From: an uncultured Bacteroidales bacterium
Lineage (GTDB): Bacteria > Bacteroidota > Bacteroidia > Bacteroidales > Muribaculaceae
DNA: 36,469 nucleotides
Direction of reading: 5' to 3'
Assembly: GCA_900542185.1 (NCBI GenBank)
Contig: UQMZ01000038.1
Coordinates: 1-36,469, forward strand
In this document: positions 6,754-15,229 of the stretch, one piece after another
How the letters are laid out: the number at the start of each line of letters is the position of its first letter
How positions within the stretch are numbered: the stretch's first letter is position 1
Program-made: the position numbers and the translations under genes
Notes under the pieces: model-generated
The model's database searches: none
Told to the model about the DNA's origin: nothing
What the model saw: the letters and a program-made list of their open reading frames with translations, nothing else

Positions 6754-8799
6754 ATGATAAAAAGAATTTCGAGTCTTCTTGTATTCTCCCTGTTGATAGC
6801 CCTGTCGTGCGTGGCCGAGCAGGTGACGTGGAGTTATAAGGTATTGGGAGACAACACTCCTACCCCGTCCATCCAGATCACGGCCGCGGTCGAGCCGGGA
6901 TTTCATCTGTACGCGCCCAATACTCCCGACGGCGGCGGACAACCGCTGGAGTTTCATTTCGACGTGAACGGCTGCACCCTTGACGGCACTCCGAAAGCCA
7001 ACAAGGCCTACACCAAGGAATACAACGACGTATTCGAGGTTGACGAATACTTCTACACCGGCACCGTGACCTTCACCCAGAAGCTGAAGGCCGCAGCCGA
7101 CAAGTGGGAAGTAAAGGCTGAAGTCAAGGGTCAGGTATGCGACGAACAGGGATGTTTCCGCGTTCTTGGTTCGCACGCGTTCAAGGGCACGGCACCGGTG
7201 ACCGATGCGGTCAAGAAAGAGGCCGAGGCTCTGAAAGAAGCCGAGAAAGAGAAGAAAGACAGTGTGGTGGAGGCCGTTACGGTCATGACCGACTCACTGC
7301 AGGGTTCGGAGGCGTTCATGACGCCGGCTGCCAACATGAGTGGCGTCAATGCCGACAAGTGGTGGGCTAACGTCGAGGCCGAAATCAATGTGTTCAAGGA
7401 AGACCCCGTGCAGCAGTCACGCTCGCTGTGGTACATATTCATAGCCGGATTCATCGGCGGCCTCATAGCATTGGTAACGCCCTGCGTGTGGCCCATGATT
7501 CCCATGACAGTTTCCTTCTTCCTGAAGGGCAACAAGACGCGTAGCAAAGCCATCACGTCGGCAATGGTGTATGGTGCCGGCATAGTGGTTATCTACGTGC
7601 TGTTGGGACTTGTGGTGACGGCCATATTCGGCGCCTCGGCGCTTAACGAGCTGGCTACTTCGGCGGGATTCAACATCGCCTTCTTCATCCTCCTTGTAAT
7701 ATTCGCCATCTCGTTCATGGGGGGCTTCGAACTTACGCTTCCCGCCAAATGGACCAACCGCGTGGACTCCAAAGTGGACTCCACTACCGGTTACCTCTCC
7801 ATATTCTTTATGGCGTTCACCCTCTGCTTGGTGTCGTTCAGCTGCACCGGTCCGATCATCGGCACGCTATTGGTCGAGGCCGCGGCCACATCCAACTTCA
7901 TCTCGCCGGCCGTGGGTATGTTCGGTTTCGCTCTGGCACTGGCCATTCCGTTCACGCTGTTCGCCTGCTTCCCGACAATGCTTAAGTCCATGCCCAAGTC
8001 GGGCGGATGGATGAATACGGTCAAGGTGGTGCTCGGATTCCTTGAGCTGGCTCTGGCACTGAAGTTCCTGTCGGTGGCCGATCTGGCATACGGATGGCGC
8101 ATCATGGACCGCGAGGTGTTCCTGTCGCTGTGGATCGTGATATTCGGTCTGTTGGGCTGTTACCTGCTGGGCTGGATCACTCTGCCACACGATGACAAGG
8201 TAGAGCGTATCGGCGTCACACGCTTCTCGCTGGCTGCAATCTCGCTGGCATTCGCCATATATATGGTACCGGGCTTGTGGGGCGCGCCGCTTAAGAGCAT
8301 CAGCGCCTTCTCGCCTCCGATGTACACCCAGGACTTCAACCTATACACCGGCGAGACCCACGCCCAGACCGACGACTACGACCAGGGTATGACAATGGCC
8401 GCACAGCTCGGCAAGCCCGTGCTCGTGGACTTCTCGGGCTATGGCTGCGTCAACTGCCGCAAGATGGAGGCTGCCGTGCTCACCGACTCCGATATAAAGA
8501 ATTCAATTGACAATGATTTTGTACTCATCACGCTGATGGTGGACGACAAGAAACCCCTCCCCGCACCCGTCAAAGTCAAGGAAAAGGATGGACAGGAAAC
8601 TACCCTTCGCACCTACGGCGACAAGTGGAGCTATCTGCAGCGCAACAAATTCGGCACCAACTCCCAGCCTTACTATGTGATACTCGACAACGAGGGGATG
8701 CCGCTCAACCACGGATATGTCTACGACGAGAATGTACCCAAGTACAAGGACTTCCTCAAGGGTGGTCTGGAACGTTACGGAAAGGAAGCCGCGAAGTGA
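6754..8799 (+). CDS. dsbD: Thiol:disulfide interchange protein DsbD
   Basis: Inner-membrane reductant shuttle, 681 residues, passing electrons from cytoplasmic thioredoxin to periplasmic thiols. Order of parts: signal peptide (1 to about 21), periplasmic N-domain with a CDEQGC cysteine pair (near 130-135), a charged linker (KEAEALKEAEKEKKDS), then about eight membrane helices. The first helix carries TPCVWPMIP and a later one SFSCTGPIIG, giving the redox cysteine pair of the channel. The C-terminal thioredoxin-like domain has Cys565-Val-Asn-Cys568. The motif TPCVWPM rather than TPCVLPM is the form familiar from Bacteroidetes. The ATG at 6754 is supported by the signal peptide and by the promoter 26 nt upstream. 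Its stop codon overlaps the GTG start of the TPR gene, implying coupling. Confidence 0.94.
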   Translation: MIKRISSLLVFSLLIALSCVAEQVTWSYKVLGDNTPTPSIQITAAVEPGFHLYAPNTPDGGGQPLEFHFDVNGCTLDGTPKANKAYTKEYNDVFEVDEYFYTGTVTFTQKLKAAADKWEVKAEVKGQVCDEQGCFRVLGSHAFKGTAPVTDAVKKEAEALKEAEKEKKDSVVEAVTVMTDSLQGSEAFMTPAANMSGVNADKWWANVEAEINVFKEDPVQQSRSLWYIFIAGFIGGLIALVTPCVWPMIPMTVSFFLKGNKTRSKAITSAMVYGAGIVVIYVLLGLVVTAIFGASALNELATSAGFNIAFFILLVIFAISFMGGFELTLPAKWTNRVDSKVDSTTGYLSIFFMAFTLCLVSFSCTGPIIGTLLVEAAATSNFISPAVGMFGFALALAIPFTLFACFPTMLKSMPKSGGWMNTVKVVLGFLELALALKFLSVADLAYGWRIMDREVFLSLWIVIFGLLGCYLLGWITLPHDDKVERIGVTRFSLAAISLAFAIYMVPGLWGAPLKSISAFSPPMYTQDFNLYTGETHAQTDDYDQGMTMAAQLGKPVLVDFSGYGCVNCRKMEAAVLTDSDIKNSIDNDFVLITLMVDDKKPLPAPVKVKEKDGQETTLRTYGDKWSYLQRNKFGTNSQPYYVILDNEGMPLNHGYVYDENVPKYKDFLKGGLERYGKEAAK

Positions 8800-9638
8800 G
8801 ACACGCAGGACTGATATTCTCCGGACTGATGCTGGTCAGCGTCTGCGCCCCTATGGGTGCCCAGACGCTGACCAAGCGCTATGTGGAGTTGGCGGATTCG
8901 GCCGACTATTATATGAAGCGCGAACAGTGGCGCGATGCGGAGCGCGTCATCGTCACGGCGCTGCGCCACGAGCCGGCCAATCCGAGCAACTGGCTTCTAT
9001 GGTCCAACCTCGGTGTGGTGCGCACCCATTCCGACGACTACAAAGGGGCGATGGAGGCATACGATGTCGGACTGGCGTCGGCGCCCAAGTCTACGGTGCT
9101 GCTGTCCAACCGCGCCTGGACCCAATTGTCGTTCGGCCACCGCGACGAGGCCATGAAGGACATAGACGCCACGCTGGCACTCGATTCGCTGCAGGCATGG
9201 CCGCTGAAAATGCGCGGTCTGTTGCGGCTATCACATCCCGACAGCGCCGAGCGCGACCTGCTGAAAGCCGATGAGCTGTCTCCGCGCGATCCGGCTGTAT
9301 TGGCAGGACTCGGCGACATCCGCGCCGCGCGGGGCGACCTGGACAAAGCGCTGGACTATTACGCCAAGTCACTCGACATAGAGCCTGACCAGGACGTTAC
9401 ATTCAAACAGCTGCTTATCCTTACTGAACACGGCGATTTCCGACAGGCACAGGACAAAACCATCGCCGCCCTGGCTAAGTGGCCGAAAAACCCGAACCTG
9501 CACATCGTGCGGGCCATGCAACATCGAAAAAGCTACCAGCAGGACGCCGAACTGAAAGAAAAAAATCTTGCCTTGGCCTACGGCGCTGACCCACTTTTAG
9601 TTGACCGCCTGTTGGGTCAAAAATCGTCAAAAAAGTAA
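8796..9638 (+). CDS. Secreted tetratricopeptide-repeat protein
   Basis: Predicted periplasmic TPR protein of 280 residues. The start is a GTG whose last two bases begin the dsbD stop codon (GTGA overlap). This choice gives a clean signal peptide (MRHAGLIFSGLMLVSVCAPMGAQ), which the longer open frame running back into dsbD does not. About five TPR-like helical hairpins follow, for example NLGVVRTHSDDYKGAMEAYD, LGDIRAARGDLDKALDYYAK and ILTEHGDFRQAQDKTIAAL. There is no catalytic motif. It is a probable protein-interaction or assembly factor. Its translation appears coupled to dsbD, so a role in envelope protein folding is possible but unproven. Confidence 0.82.
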   Translation: MRHAGLIFSGLMLVSVCAPMGAQTLTKRYVELADSADYYMKREQWRDAERVIVTALRHEPANPSNWLLWSNLGVVRTHSDDYKGAMEAYDVGLASAPKSTVLLSNRAWTQLSFGHRDEAMKDIDATLALDSLQAWPLKMRGLLRLSHPDSAERDLLKADELSPRDPAVLAGLGDIRAARGDLDKALDYYAKSLDIEPDQDVTFKQLLILTEHGDFRQAQDKTIAALAKWPKNPNLHIVRAMQHRKSYQQDAELKEKNLALAYGADPLLVDRLLGQKSSKK

Positions 9639-9682
9639 AAAAATCTTATTGACAGCATAGCCGGAATCTGACAAATTTTCAC

Positions 9683-9690
9683 TAACTTTG
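9683..9690 (+). promoter_or_regulatory. -7 element before the HU/SPOR gene
   Basis: TAACTTTG matches the Bacteroidetes -7 box exactly, but no TTTG/TTG lies 19-21 bp upstream, so only half the promoter is recognisable. The start site would be near 9695, 17 nt before the ATG at 9712. It also shows that an in-frame TTG at 9688 lies inside the promoter and is not the start. Confidence 0.5.
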
Positions 9691-9711
9691 TACCCGTTTT
9701 CGCATAACCCC

Positions 9712-10689
9712 ATGGAGAGACTGGCTTTACATATTGAATATCTGCTGCTGCGTCACGACTGCGTTGTCGTGCCGGGCTTCGGTGCATTTATCAATGTGTA
9801 TCACAGTGCGTTAGAGGATTCCGAGACGCACGGCCTCCAGCCCATGACCTCGGAGGTAAGGTTCAATTCGGCACTGAAGCACAACGACGGGATGCTGGCC
9901 ACGAGCTATGCGCGTCGCGAGCGCGTGTCGTATGCCGAAGGACGCGAGATGGTGCGCGTTGCCGTCTCCGACCTGCAGGACACCTTAGCGCTTGAGGGCG
10001 AGGTATCCATCGGGCGTATCGGACGCATCCGCACCGATAAGTCCGGCAATCTCTCTTTCCATCCTCTCCTCACTCCCCACAGGCTGTCGGCAGCCTTGGG
10101 TTATCTCCCCGTGAAGCGTCACGCTCCGGCGGTCGAAGTCGCTCCGGCAGCGGCAACAGCCGTAACCGAGACCGAAACTGCCGAACCGGTAGTGGAGAAT
10201 CCTATCAGGAAATTCGACACGGACAGGAATTACTACATACCTATTAATAAGATGTTCGCCCGTATGGCGTCATCGTTCGCGGTTGTGGCCGTCCTGTGTC
10301 TGTCGCTGATACTCCCTTTCACACGCGATTACCACGAGGACCAGGCTTCGGTGGTGCCCGTCAAGGCCATCACCACAGCCGTGACCAAGGCTTCGCAGCA
10401 GATTCAGGCCGAGGAGCAGCCCGCTCCCGCTGCTGAACCGGAGGCCGAGGCCGCTCCGCAGCCTAAGACATGGCACCTGGTGGTCGGAACATTCCGCAGC
10501 CAGGACGAGGCCGACAACTTCATCTCCTCTAAAAATGACAGCCCCTACGAACTGCATACCGTGGCATCCAAGCGGATGGTGCGCGTCGTGGCCATCAGCG
10601 CGACCGACAAGGAGACGCTGCTGCCCGAGCTGAACTCGCCGGAATTCCAGTCCGCCTTCCCGCAGGCCTGGATTTTCCATCAGCAGTAA
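9712..10689 (+). CDS. HU-CCDC81 and SPOR domain membrane protein
   Basis: Bitopic envelope protein of 325 residues. Residues 1 to about 135 hold two HU-CCDC81-type modules (VVPGFGAFI, then the second with SIGRIGRIRTDKSGNLSF). A Pro/Ala-rich linker, a single membrane helix (SSFAVVAVLCLSLILPF, near 193-209), another Ala/Glu/Pro-rich linker, and a C-terminal SPOR domain (WHLVVGTFRSQDEADNFI to the end) follow. SPOR domains bind denuded septal peptidoglycan; HU-CCDC81 is a DNA-binding-like fold in the cytoplasm. This arrangement, common in Bacteroidetes, would link the cell wall at the division site to a cytoplasmic partner. The ATG at 9712 is chosen over upstream in-frame codons because these lie in the -7 box. 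Confidence 0.88.
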   Translation: MERLALHIEYLLLRHDCVVVPGFGAFINVYHSALEDSETHGLQPMTSEVRFNSALKHNDGMLATSYARRERVSYAEGREMVRVAVSDLQDTLALEGEVSIGRIGRIRTDKSGNLSFHPLLTPHRLSAALGYLPVKRHAPAVEVAPAAATAVTETETAEPVVENPIRKFDTDRNYYIPINKMFARMASSFAVVAVLCLSLILPFTRDYHEDQASVVPVKAITTAVTKASQQIQAEEQPAPAAEPEAEAAPQPKTWHLVVGTFRSQDEADNFISSKNDSPYELHTVASKRMVRVVAISATDKETLLPELNSPEFQSAFPQAWIFHQQ

Positions 10690-10795
10690 GGCATCGCTCA
10701 TTAAATTCGATAAATTTAGTGAAATCACTAAGCAGTTAGTAATAAGGAAGAAGAACAAACAAGGTGCTTAAAAGTTAAGAAAATTGCCAAAAAAG

Positions 10796-10827
10796 TTTGG
10801 TGGATTCAAAAAAAAGCAGTAACTTTG
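10796..10827 (+). promoter_or_regulatory. Promoter of the tRNA-Gly/tRNA-Leu unit
   Basis: TTTG (10796-10799), a 20-bp spacer, TAACTTTG (10820-10827): a perfect Bacteroidetes promoter. Transcription would begin near 10832, about 30 nt before tRNA-Gly. Confidence 0.85.
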
Positions 10828-10862
10828 CAACGCAAAAAGGGAAAACAACCTCCCTGATGAAC

Positions 10863-10938
<76 letters not shown>

Positions 10939-10972
10939 TTCCCTCTGCCGCGTTTGCGGCCCTTGAGTGATT

Positions 10973-11057
10973 GTCCAGGTGGCGGAATTGGTAGACGCGC
11001 TACTTTGAGGGGGTAGTGGCAGTATTTGCCGTGTGAGTTCGAGTCTCATCCCGGACA
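10973..11057 (+). tRNA. tRNA-Leu (anticodon GAG)
   Basis: Class II tRNA of 85 nt. D-arm TGGCGGAATTGGTAGACGC, anticodon stem CTACT/GGTAG around TT-GAG-GG (anticodon 11007-11009), long variable arm (GGCA-GTATT-TGCC), T-loop GTTCGAGTC. The acceptor stem GTCCAGG with CCCGGAC has an A-C mismatch at pair 5-68. CCA is not encoded. It lies 34 nt after tRNA-Gly and shares its transcript. Confidence 0.96.
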
Positions 11058-11064
11058 CTTCGTT

Positions 11065-11098
11065 CCCGAGTCCTTTGGATTCGGGATTATTGTTTTTA
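11065..11098 (+). terminator. Rho-independent terminator of the tRNA unit
   Basis: Hairpin CCCGAGTCC (11065-11073), loop TTT, GGATTCGGG (11077-11085), one G-T pair in the stem, followed by ATTATTGTTTTTA. Confidence 0.85.
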
Positions 11099-11135
11099 TA
11101 CCCCCTGCTATTATTTCTCAAGGCCCTATAATACT

Positions 11136-12707
11136 ATGAGTCTTCAAAAACTGCAAGGACGCGAATGGCTGTTTTGCGCAATATATATTATTGCCCTGCT
11201 GCCCGTCATGATAATGCGTGACTTCACGCCCATGAACGAGCTTCGCTATCTCAGCATCGCCGACGAGGCTTTGGCCAACGGTTCTTTCTTCGCTTTCACC
11301 AACCACGGAATCCCTTACGCCGACAAACCGCCGCTCTATCTTTGGTGGGTCATGCTGTGCCGCGTCATGACGGGCGAACACGTGCTATGGCTACTGTCGT
11401 TTATGACACTGATACCGGCCTGCGTCATCTTTATTGTGATGAGCCGCTGGGTGGCTCCGTATCTCGACACGCGCCGCCGCTACACAGCCATGTTGATGCT
11501 GGCCACGTGCGAGATGTTCATCGGCGCCGCCGTGGTGTTGCGGATGGACATGCTGATGTGCATGTTCATCATCCTGGCTCTGCGCTCGTTCTTCGTATGG
11601 TACAGGGATCCGGAACGTAACAGGCGCCAGCGCTGGTGGTTCCCCGTGTGGGTGTTCCTCGGCATTTTCAGCAAAGGCCCTCTCGCCTTCCTCATTCCCC
11701 TCGTAGGTATTGCCGTCTTCCTGTTGGTGGAGGGCCGCATCAAGACATTTTTCCGTTACTGGAACTGGTACACATGGACCGTGCTGCTCGTGCTGTGCGG
11801 CGCGTGGTTTGGCTGCGTATACGCCGACGGCGGCTATGAATACCTCGACAACCTGCTGTTCAAGCAGACCGTGGGACGCGCCGTAGACGCATTCCATCAC
11901 AAGCGCCCGTTCTATTACTACTTCATCTCGATGTGGTACTGCATGGCGCCCTGGTCGCTGCTGATGGCGGCATTGCTCCTGAAGGGTACGGTCAGACGCA
12001 GATTCTCGCGCAATAATCCCACGGTGTTCATGATCACGGTGGCTATTGTAACCCTCGTGATACTGTCTTGTATCAGCTCGAAGGTAGACATCTATCTGCT
12101 GCCCGCCATACCGTTGTTCGTGTACGCATCGGCATTCTTCCTCAACGATTACCAGCGTTCGCCGCTGATGCGCTGGATGGCCGGAATACCGGCATTCATA
12201 CTGGCCCTGGCGTTGCCGGGACTGATCATAGCATCCACATACGGCCTGCTCCCCTTCCCCGTATCGGTGCTGCTGTATATCGGAGCCGGAATCATCTCGC
12301 TGGGCGGCGTGCTCGCCATCGTGGCACTGTTCCGCAAACGGGACAAGTACCCTGTCGAAACGAGCGTGCGGTGCGTGACATACGGCCTGTTGGCCGGCGT
12401 GTTCATCGGCGCATGGGGAATCGGCGACGCCAACCCTATCGTGGGTTACCGCGATATGTGCGACAAGGCCATCGAGCTGTCGCACTCCTATCCGCAGGCC
12501 GAAATCATGGTAAAGGATATTAAGCGTCCCGAGAATATGGATGTCTACCTGCAGCGGCCCTTCACCATTCTCCCCGATTCGGTCGACATTCCCAAGGACC
12601 GTCAGGTGATACTGATGACTAAAAAGGAAACAGGCCGGGATATTTCTGCTGTTCGTAAGGAGGAATCCGGCAAGTTCGTGGTTATCGTCACGGACAAAAC
12701 GGAATAA
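11136..12707 (+). CDS. GT39/ArnT-like polyprenyl-phosphate glycosyltransferase
   Basis: Integral-membrane glycosyltransferase of 523 residues in the dolichyl-phosphate-mannose mannosyltransferase/ArnT superfamily, which uses lipid-linked sugars outside the cytoplasmic membrane. After the first helix the extracytoplasmic loop has FTPMNELRYLSIADEALANG (acidic-Arg motif, about 28-47) and GIPYADKPPLYLWWV (about 58-72), both typical of the superfamily. About ten hydrophobic helices follow, then a soluble tail of about 90 residues. It could modify lipid A, a surface glycan or proteins; acceptor and donor are not readable. It begins 38 bp after the tRNA terminator with no clear promoter, and the ABC transporter genes follow within 40 bp. 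Confidence 0.85.
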   Translation: MSLQKLQGREWLFCAIYIIALLPVMIMRDFTPMNELRYLSIADEALANGSFFAFTNHGIPYADKPPLYLWWVMLCRVMTGEHVLWLLSFMTLIPACVIFIVMSRWVAPYLDTRRRYTAMLMLATCEMFIGAAVVLRMDMLMCMFIILALRSFFVWYRDPERNRRQRWWFPVWVFLGIFSKGPLAFLIPLVGIAVFLLVEGRIKTFFRYWNWYTWTVLLVLCGAWFGCVYADGGYEYLDNLLFKQTVGRAVDAFHHKRPFYYYFISMWYCMAPWSLLMAALLLKGTVRRRFSRNNPTVFMITVAIVTLVILSCISSKVDIYLLPAIPLFVYASAFFLNDYQRSPLMRWMAGIPAFILALALPGLIIASTYGLLPFPVSVLLYIGAGIISLGGVLAIVALFRKRDKYPVETSVRCVTYGLLAGVFIGAWGIGDANPIVGYRDMCDKAIELSHSYPQAEIMVKDIKRPENMDVYLQRPFTILPDSVDIPKDRQVILMTKKETGRDISAVRKEESGKFVVIVTDKTE

Positions 12708-12747
12708 AGAATAGTAAATAATAACAGAACGATATTAGAACGTAAGT

Positions 12748-13713
12748 ATGAACATTATTGAAGTCCAGGGAGTCTCCAAGCAGTACAGTTCACACAAGGC
12801 GCTGGACAATGTAAGTCTTGAGATTCCTGCAGGAAGCGTATACGGCTTGCTCGGCCCCAACGGAGCCGGCAAGACCACCCTGATACGCATCATCAATCAC
12901 ATCACGGCCCCCGACTCGGGTCAGGTGCTGTTCGACGGCCATCCCCTCGTGGCAGAAGACGTGGTAAACATCGGCTATCTCCCCGAGGAGCGTGGTCTGT
13001 ATAAGAAAATGAAGGTGGGCGACCAGGCCCTGTTCTTCGCCAAGCTGAAGGGCCTCAAGACACGCGAGGCCGAGACGCAGCTACGCGCATGGTTCGAGAA
13101 GTTCGGCATCAGCGACTGGTGGAACAAAAAGGTGGAAGAACTTTCCAAAGGCATGGCGCAGAAAGTGCAGTTCATCGTCACCGTGCTGCACCGTCCCAAG
13201 CTGCTGATATTCGACGAGCCCTTCTCAGGCTTCGACCCCATCAACGCAGAGCTGCTCAAGAACGAGATTCTTCAGCTGCGCGACGAGGGCGCCACGGTGA
13301 TTTTCTCCACCCACAACATGGAGAGCGTCGAGGCTCTGTGCGACAACTTCACGCTGATAAACCGCTCGCGCAACATCCTGAGCGGCAACGTGGCCGAGAT
13401 ACGCCGCGAGATGGGCAAGAACCATTACCGCCTCTCGTTCCAGGGCGACGCCGACAAGCTGATTCAGACGCTCGGCCCCTCCATCCGCAACTACAACATG
13501 TCGGCACCCGAGCAGACCGAATCTGGCATCATCTACAATTCCGAATTCACGCTGAATCCCGACGTGACGATGCACGACTTCATCCAGGCGGCCAACGACA
13601 CGGTGGAGATAGTCACCTTCGACCGCGCCCTGCCTTCGATGAACGAGATCTTCATCCGCACGGTGGAAAACTACAACAATCCCGCCCCGTTCGCCAACGC
13701 AAACAATGAGTAA
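12748..13713 (+). CDS. ABC transporter ATP-binding protein (NatA-like)
   Basis: ATPase of an ABC-2 type exporter, 321 residues. Walker A GPNGAGKTT (about 36-44), Q-loop region with GYLPEERGLYKKM, signature ELSKGMAQK (about 132-140; KGM replaces the usual GGQ), Walker B LLIFDEPFSGFDP (about 152-164), and switch His in STHNMES. An extra domain of about 100 residues after the ATPase fold is usual in the NatA/DUF4162 group. The permease gene follows after 47 bp. The exported substrate (ion, peptide or drug) is unknown. Confidence 0.92.
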   Translation: MNIIEVQGVSKQYSSHKALDNVSLEIPAGSVYGLLGPNGAGKTTLIRIINHITAPDSGQVLFDGHPLVAEDVVNIGYLPEERGLYKKMKVGDQALFFAKLKGLKTREAETQLRAWFEKFGISDWWNKKVEELSKGMAQKVQFIVTVLHRPKLLIFDEPFSGFDPINAELLKNEILQLRDEGATVIFSTHNMESVEALCDNFTLINRSRNILSGNVAEIRREMGKNHYRLSFQGDADKLIQTLGPSIRNYNMSAPEQTESGIIYNSEFTLNPDVTMHDFIQAANDTVEIVTFDRALPSMNEIFIRTVENYNNPAPFANANNE

Positions 13714-13760
13714 TTATTAATTTGACATAATACGGGGATATTCAAATAAGAAACAATCAA

Positions 13761-15086
13761 ATGAATAATTTAAATATAATAATAGGGCGGGAAGTCAAGG
13801 AGCGTGTGGCTAAGAAAAGCTTCATCTTCACCACGCTTCTCACACCGCTGTTCATGATACTGCTGATGGCTCTGCCGTCGCTCATCATGCTGTTCTCACA
13901 CGGTTCGAAGCAAAAGATCGTGACCATCGACAAGAGCGAGTTAGTGCTTCCCGCTTTGCTTAAGGAAGCCCAGAACAACGAGCTTGTGGCTATAGTGCCG
14001 GCCAAGAGCGGCGCCACCCAGCAGGAGCTGATTCACGACGAGAATTACGACGGCGTGCTTGTCATCGGACCCGACATCGTGTCCAATCCGAGCAACGTCA
14101 CCCTCTATTCGCGCGAGTCGTCGACCATGGACGTAAAGGATGCGGTCAGCTCCACGGTGGCCGAAGTAGTGCGCGAACAACGCATGAAGAAGTATAACGT
14201 GGAGGACATAGACCGTCTGCTGGCCGACAGCCGCGTGTCGGTCGACATCAAGGAGGTGCGCGTGGACGAGGAGGGCAACGAATCCGACTCGTCATCCACT
14301 CTGGCTATGGCCCTGGGATTCATCATGACCTTCATGCTCTATACCTTCCTGCTGCTGTACGGACAGATGGTGATGAACTCCATAATCGAGGAGAAAAACA
14401 ACCGCGTGCTTGAGCTGATGGTGTCGTCGGTCAAGCCCATACAGCTGATGTTGGGCAAGATTATCGGCGTCGGACTCGTGGCACTGATACAGATTGTGGT
14501 ATGGGCCATCCTGGTATGCGCGTTCGTGGCGATGGTGATGCCGCTGCTGATACCCGCCGACATAGCCACAGACATGGCCGCCATGCAGGCCGGCACGTTC
14601 AATGCCGCTTCCAGCGACGTCTCGACTGAAATGCTGACGGCAATCTCCACATTCTCCAATGTGGGTTACGTGGCCTCTATATTCGGATACCTGGCTCTGT
14701 TCATGGTGGGCGGCTTCCTGTTCTACGCCTCCATCTTCGCGGCCATAGGCGCCAGCGTCGACAACGCCCAGGATGCCTCGAACCTTACGACTTTCGCCAC
14801 TATTCCCATCATATTCGGTCTGGTGTTCGGCATGATGGCCTTCCAGGATCCCAACTCAACGGCCGTGATATGGATGTCGATGATTCCGTTCACGTCGCCC
14901 ATGGTGATGATAGCCCGTATACCGTTCGACATCGCCCAGTGGCAGATATGGCTCTCGTTCGCAATCCTGATAGCCTCGTTCGTGGGCATGGCCTGGTTCG
15001 CCGGCAAGGTGTACCGCATCGGTATCTTCATGTACGGCAAGAAACCTACCGTCAAGGATATAATACGCTGGGCCCGCTACAAATAA
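13761..15086 (+). CDS. ABC-2 family transporter permease (NatB-like)
   Basis: Membrane partner of the preceding ATPase, 441 residues. The first helix (about 22-46) is followed by a periplasmic domain of about 130 residues, then five or six helices in the C-terminal half (for example MALGFIMTFMLYTFLLLYG and LMLGKIIGVGLVALIQIVVW). The cytoplasmic coupling segment SIIEEKNNRVLELMVSSVKP is the hallmark of NatB-type permeases. A strong terminator 22 bp downstream closes the transcript. Confidence 0.91.
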   Translation: MNNLNIIIGREVKERVAKKSFIFTTLLTPLFMILLMALPSLIMLFSHGSKQKIVTIDKSELVLPALLKEAQNNELVAIVPAKSGATQQELIHDENYDGVLVIGPDIVSNPSNVTLYSRESSTMDVKDAVSSTVAEVVREQRMKKYNVEDIDRLLADSRVSVDIKEVRVDEEGNESDSSSTLAMALGFIMTFMLYTFLLLYGQMVMNSIIEEKNNRVLELMVSSVKPIQLMLGKIIGVGLVALIQIVVWAILVCAFVAMVMPLLIPADIATDMAAMQAGTFNAASSDVSTEMLTAISTFSNVGYVASIFGYLALFMVGGFLFYASIFAAIGASVDNAQDASNLTTFATIPIIFGLVFGMMAFQDPNSTAVIWMSMIPFTSPMVMIARIPFDIAQWQIWLSFAILIASFVGMAWFAGKVYRIGIFMYGKKPTVKDIIRWARYK

Positions 15087-15108
15087 GGGTACTTTCTGAT
15101 ACAACATT

Positions 15109-15158
15109 TGCGAATCGTGCGACAAATACTGACATATTGTTGCACGATTCGCATTTTT
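15109..15158 (+). terminator. Strong rho-independent terminator after the ABC permease
   Basis: A perfect 12-bp stem TGCGAATCGTGC (15109-15120) with GCACGATTCGCA (15142-15153), extended by GACAA/TTGTT to 17 pairs (one G-T), loop of 11 nt, then TTTTT. Its distal arm overlaps the -33 region of the gdhA promoter. Confidence 0.9.
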
Positions 15159-15170
15159 ATTGTAATTTTG
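15140..15170 (+). promoter_or_regulatory. gdhA promoter overlapping the upstream terminator
   Basis: TTG (15140-15142), a 20-bp spacer, TAATTTTG (15163-15170). The start site would be near 15175. The -33 element lies in the terminator stem, so the two signals share sequence. Confidence 0.65.
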
Positions 15171-15229
15171 CAAGCGATTAAGGTTATTACACGCATTTGT
15201 GTTTTGTTATTACCCAAATTCAAGATAAA

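Noticed and set aside
6631..7176. 181-residue open frame on the minus strand over the ior-dsbD gap and the dsbD 5' end
   Set aside because: Overlaps the dsbD signal peptide and N-domain and both promoters; composition is that of an antisense shadow and no domain is recognisable.
9649..9690. Full promoter for the HU/SPOR gene using TTGACA at 9649
   Set aside because: The spacer to TAACTTTG would be about 31 bp, far longer than the 19-21 bp seen at the other promoters here; only the -7 box was kept.
11391..12485. 364-residue minus-strand frame opposite the GT39 gene
   Set aside because: Rich in His, Gln, Arg and Glu as expected from the complement of membrane-protein codons; no start context or promoter.
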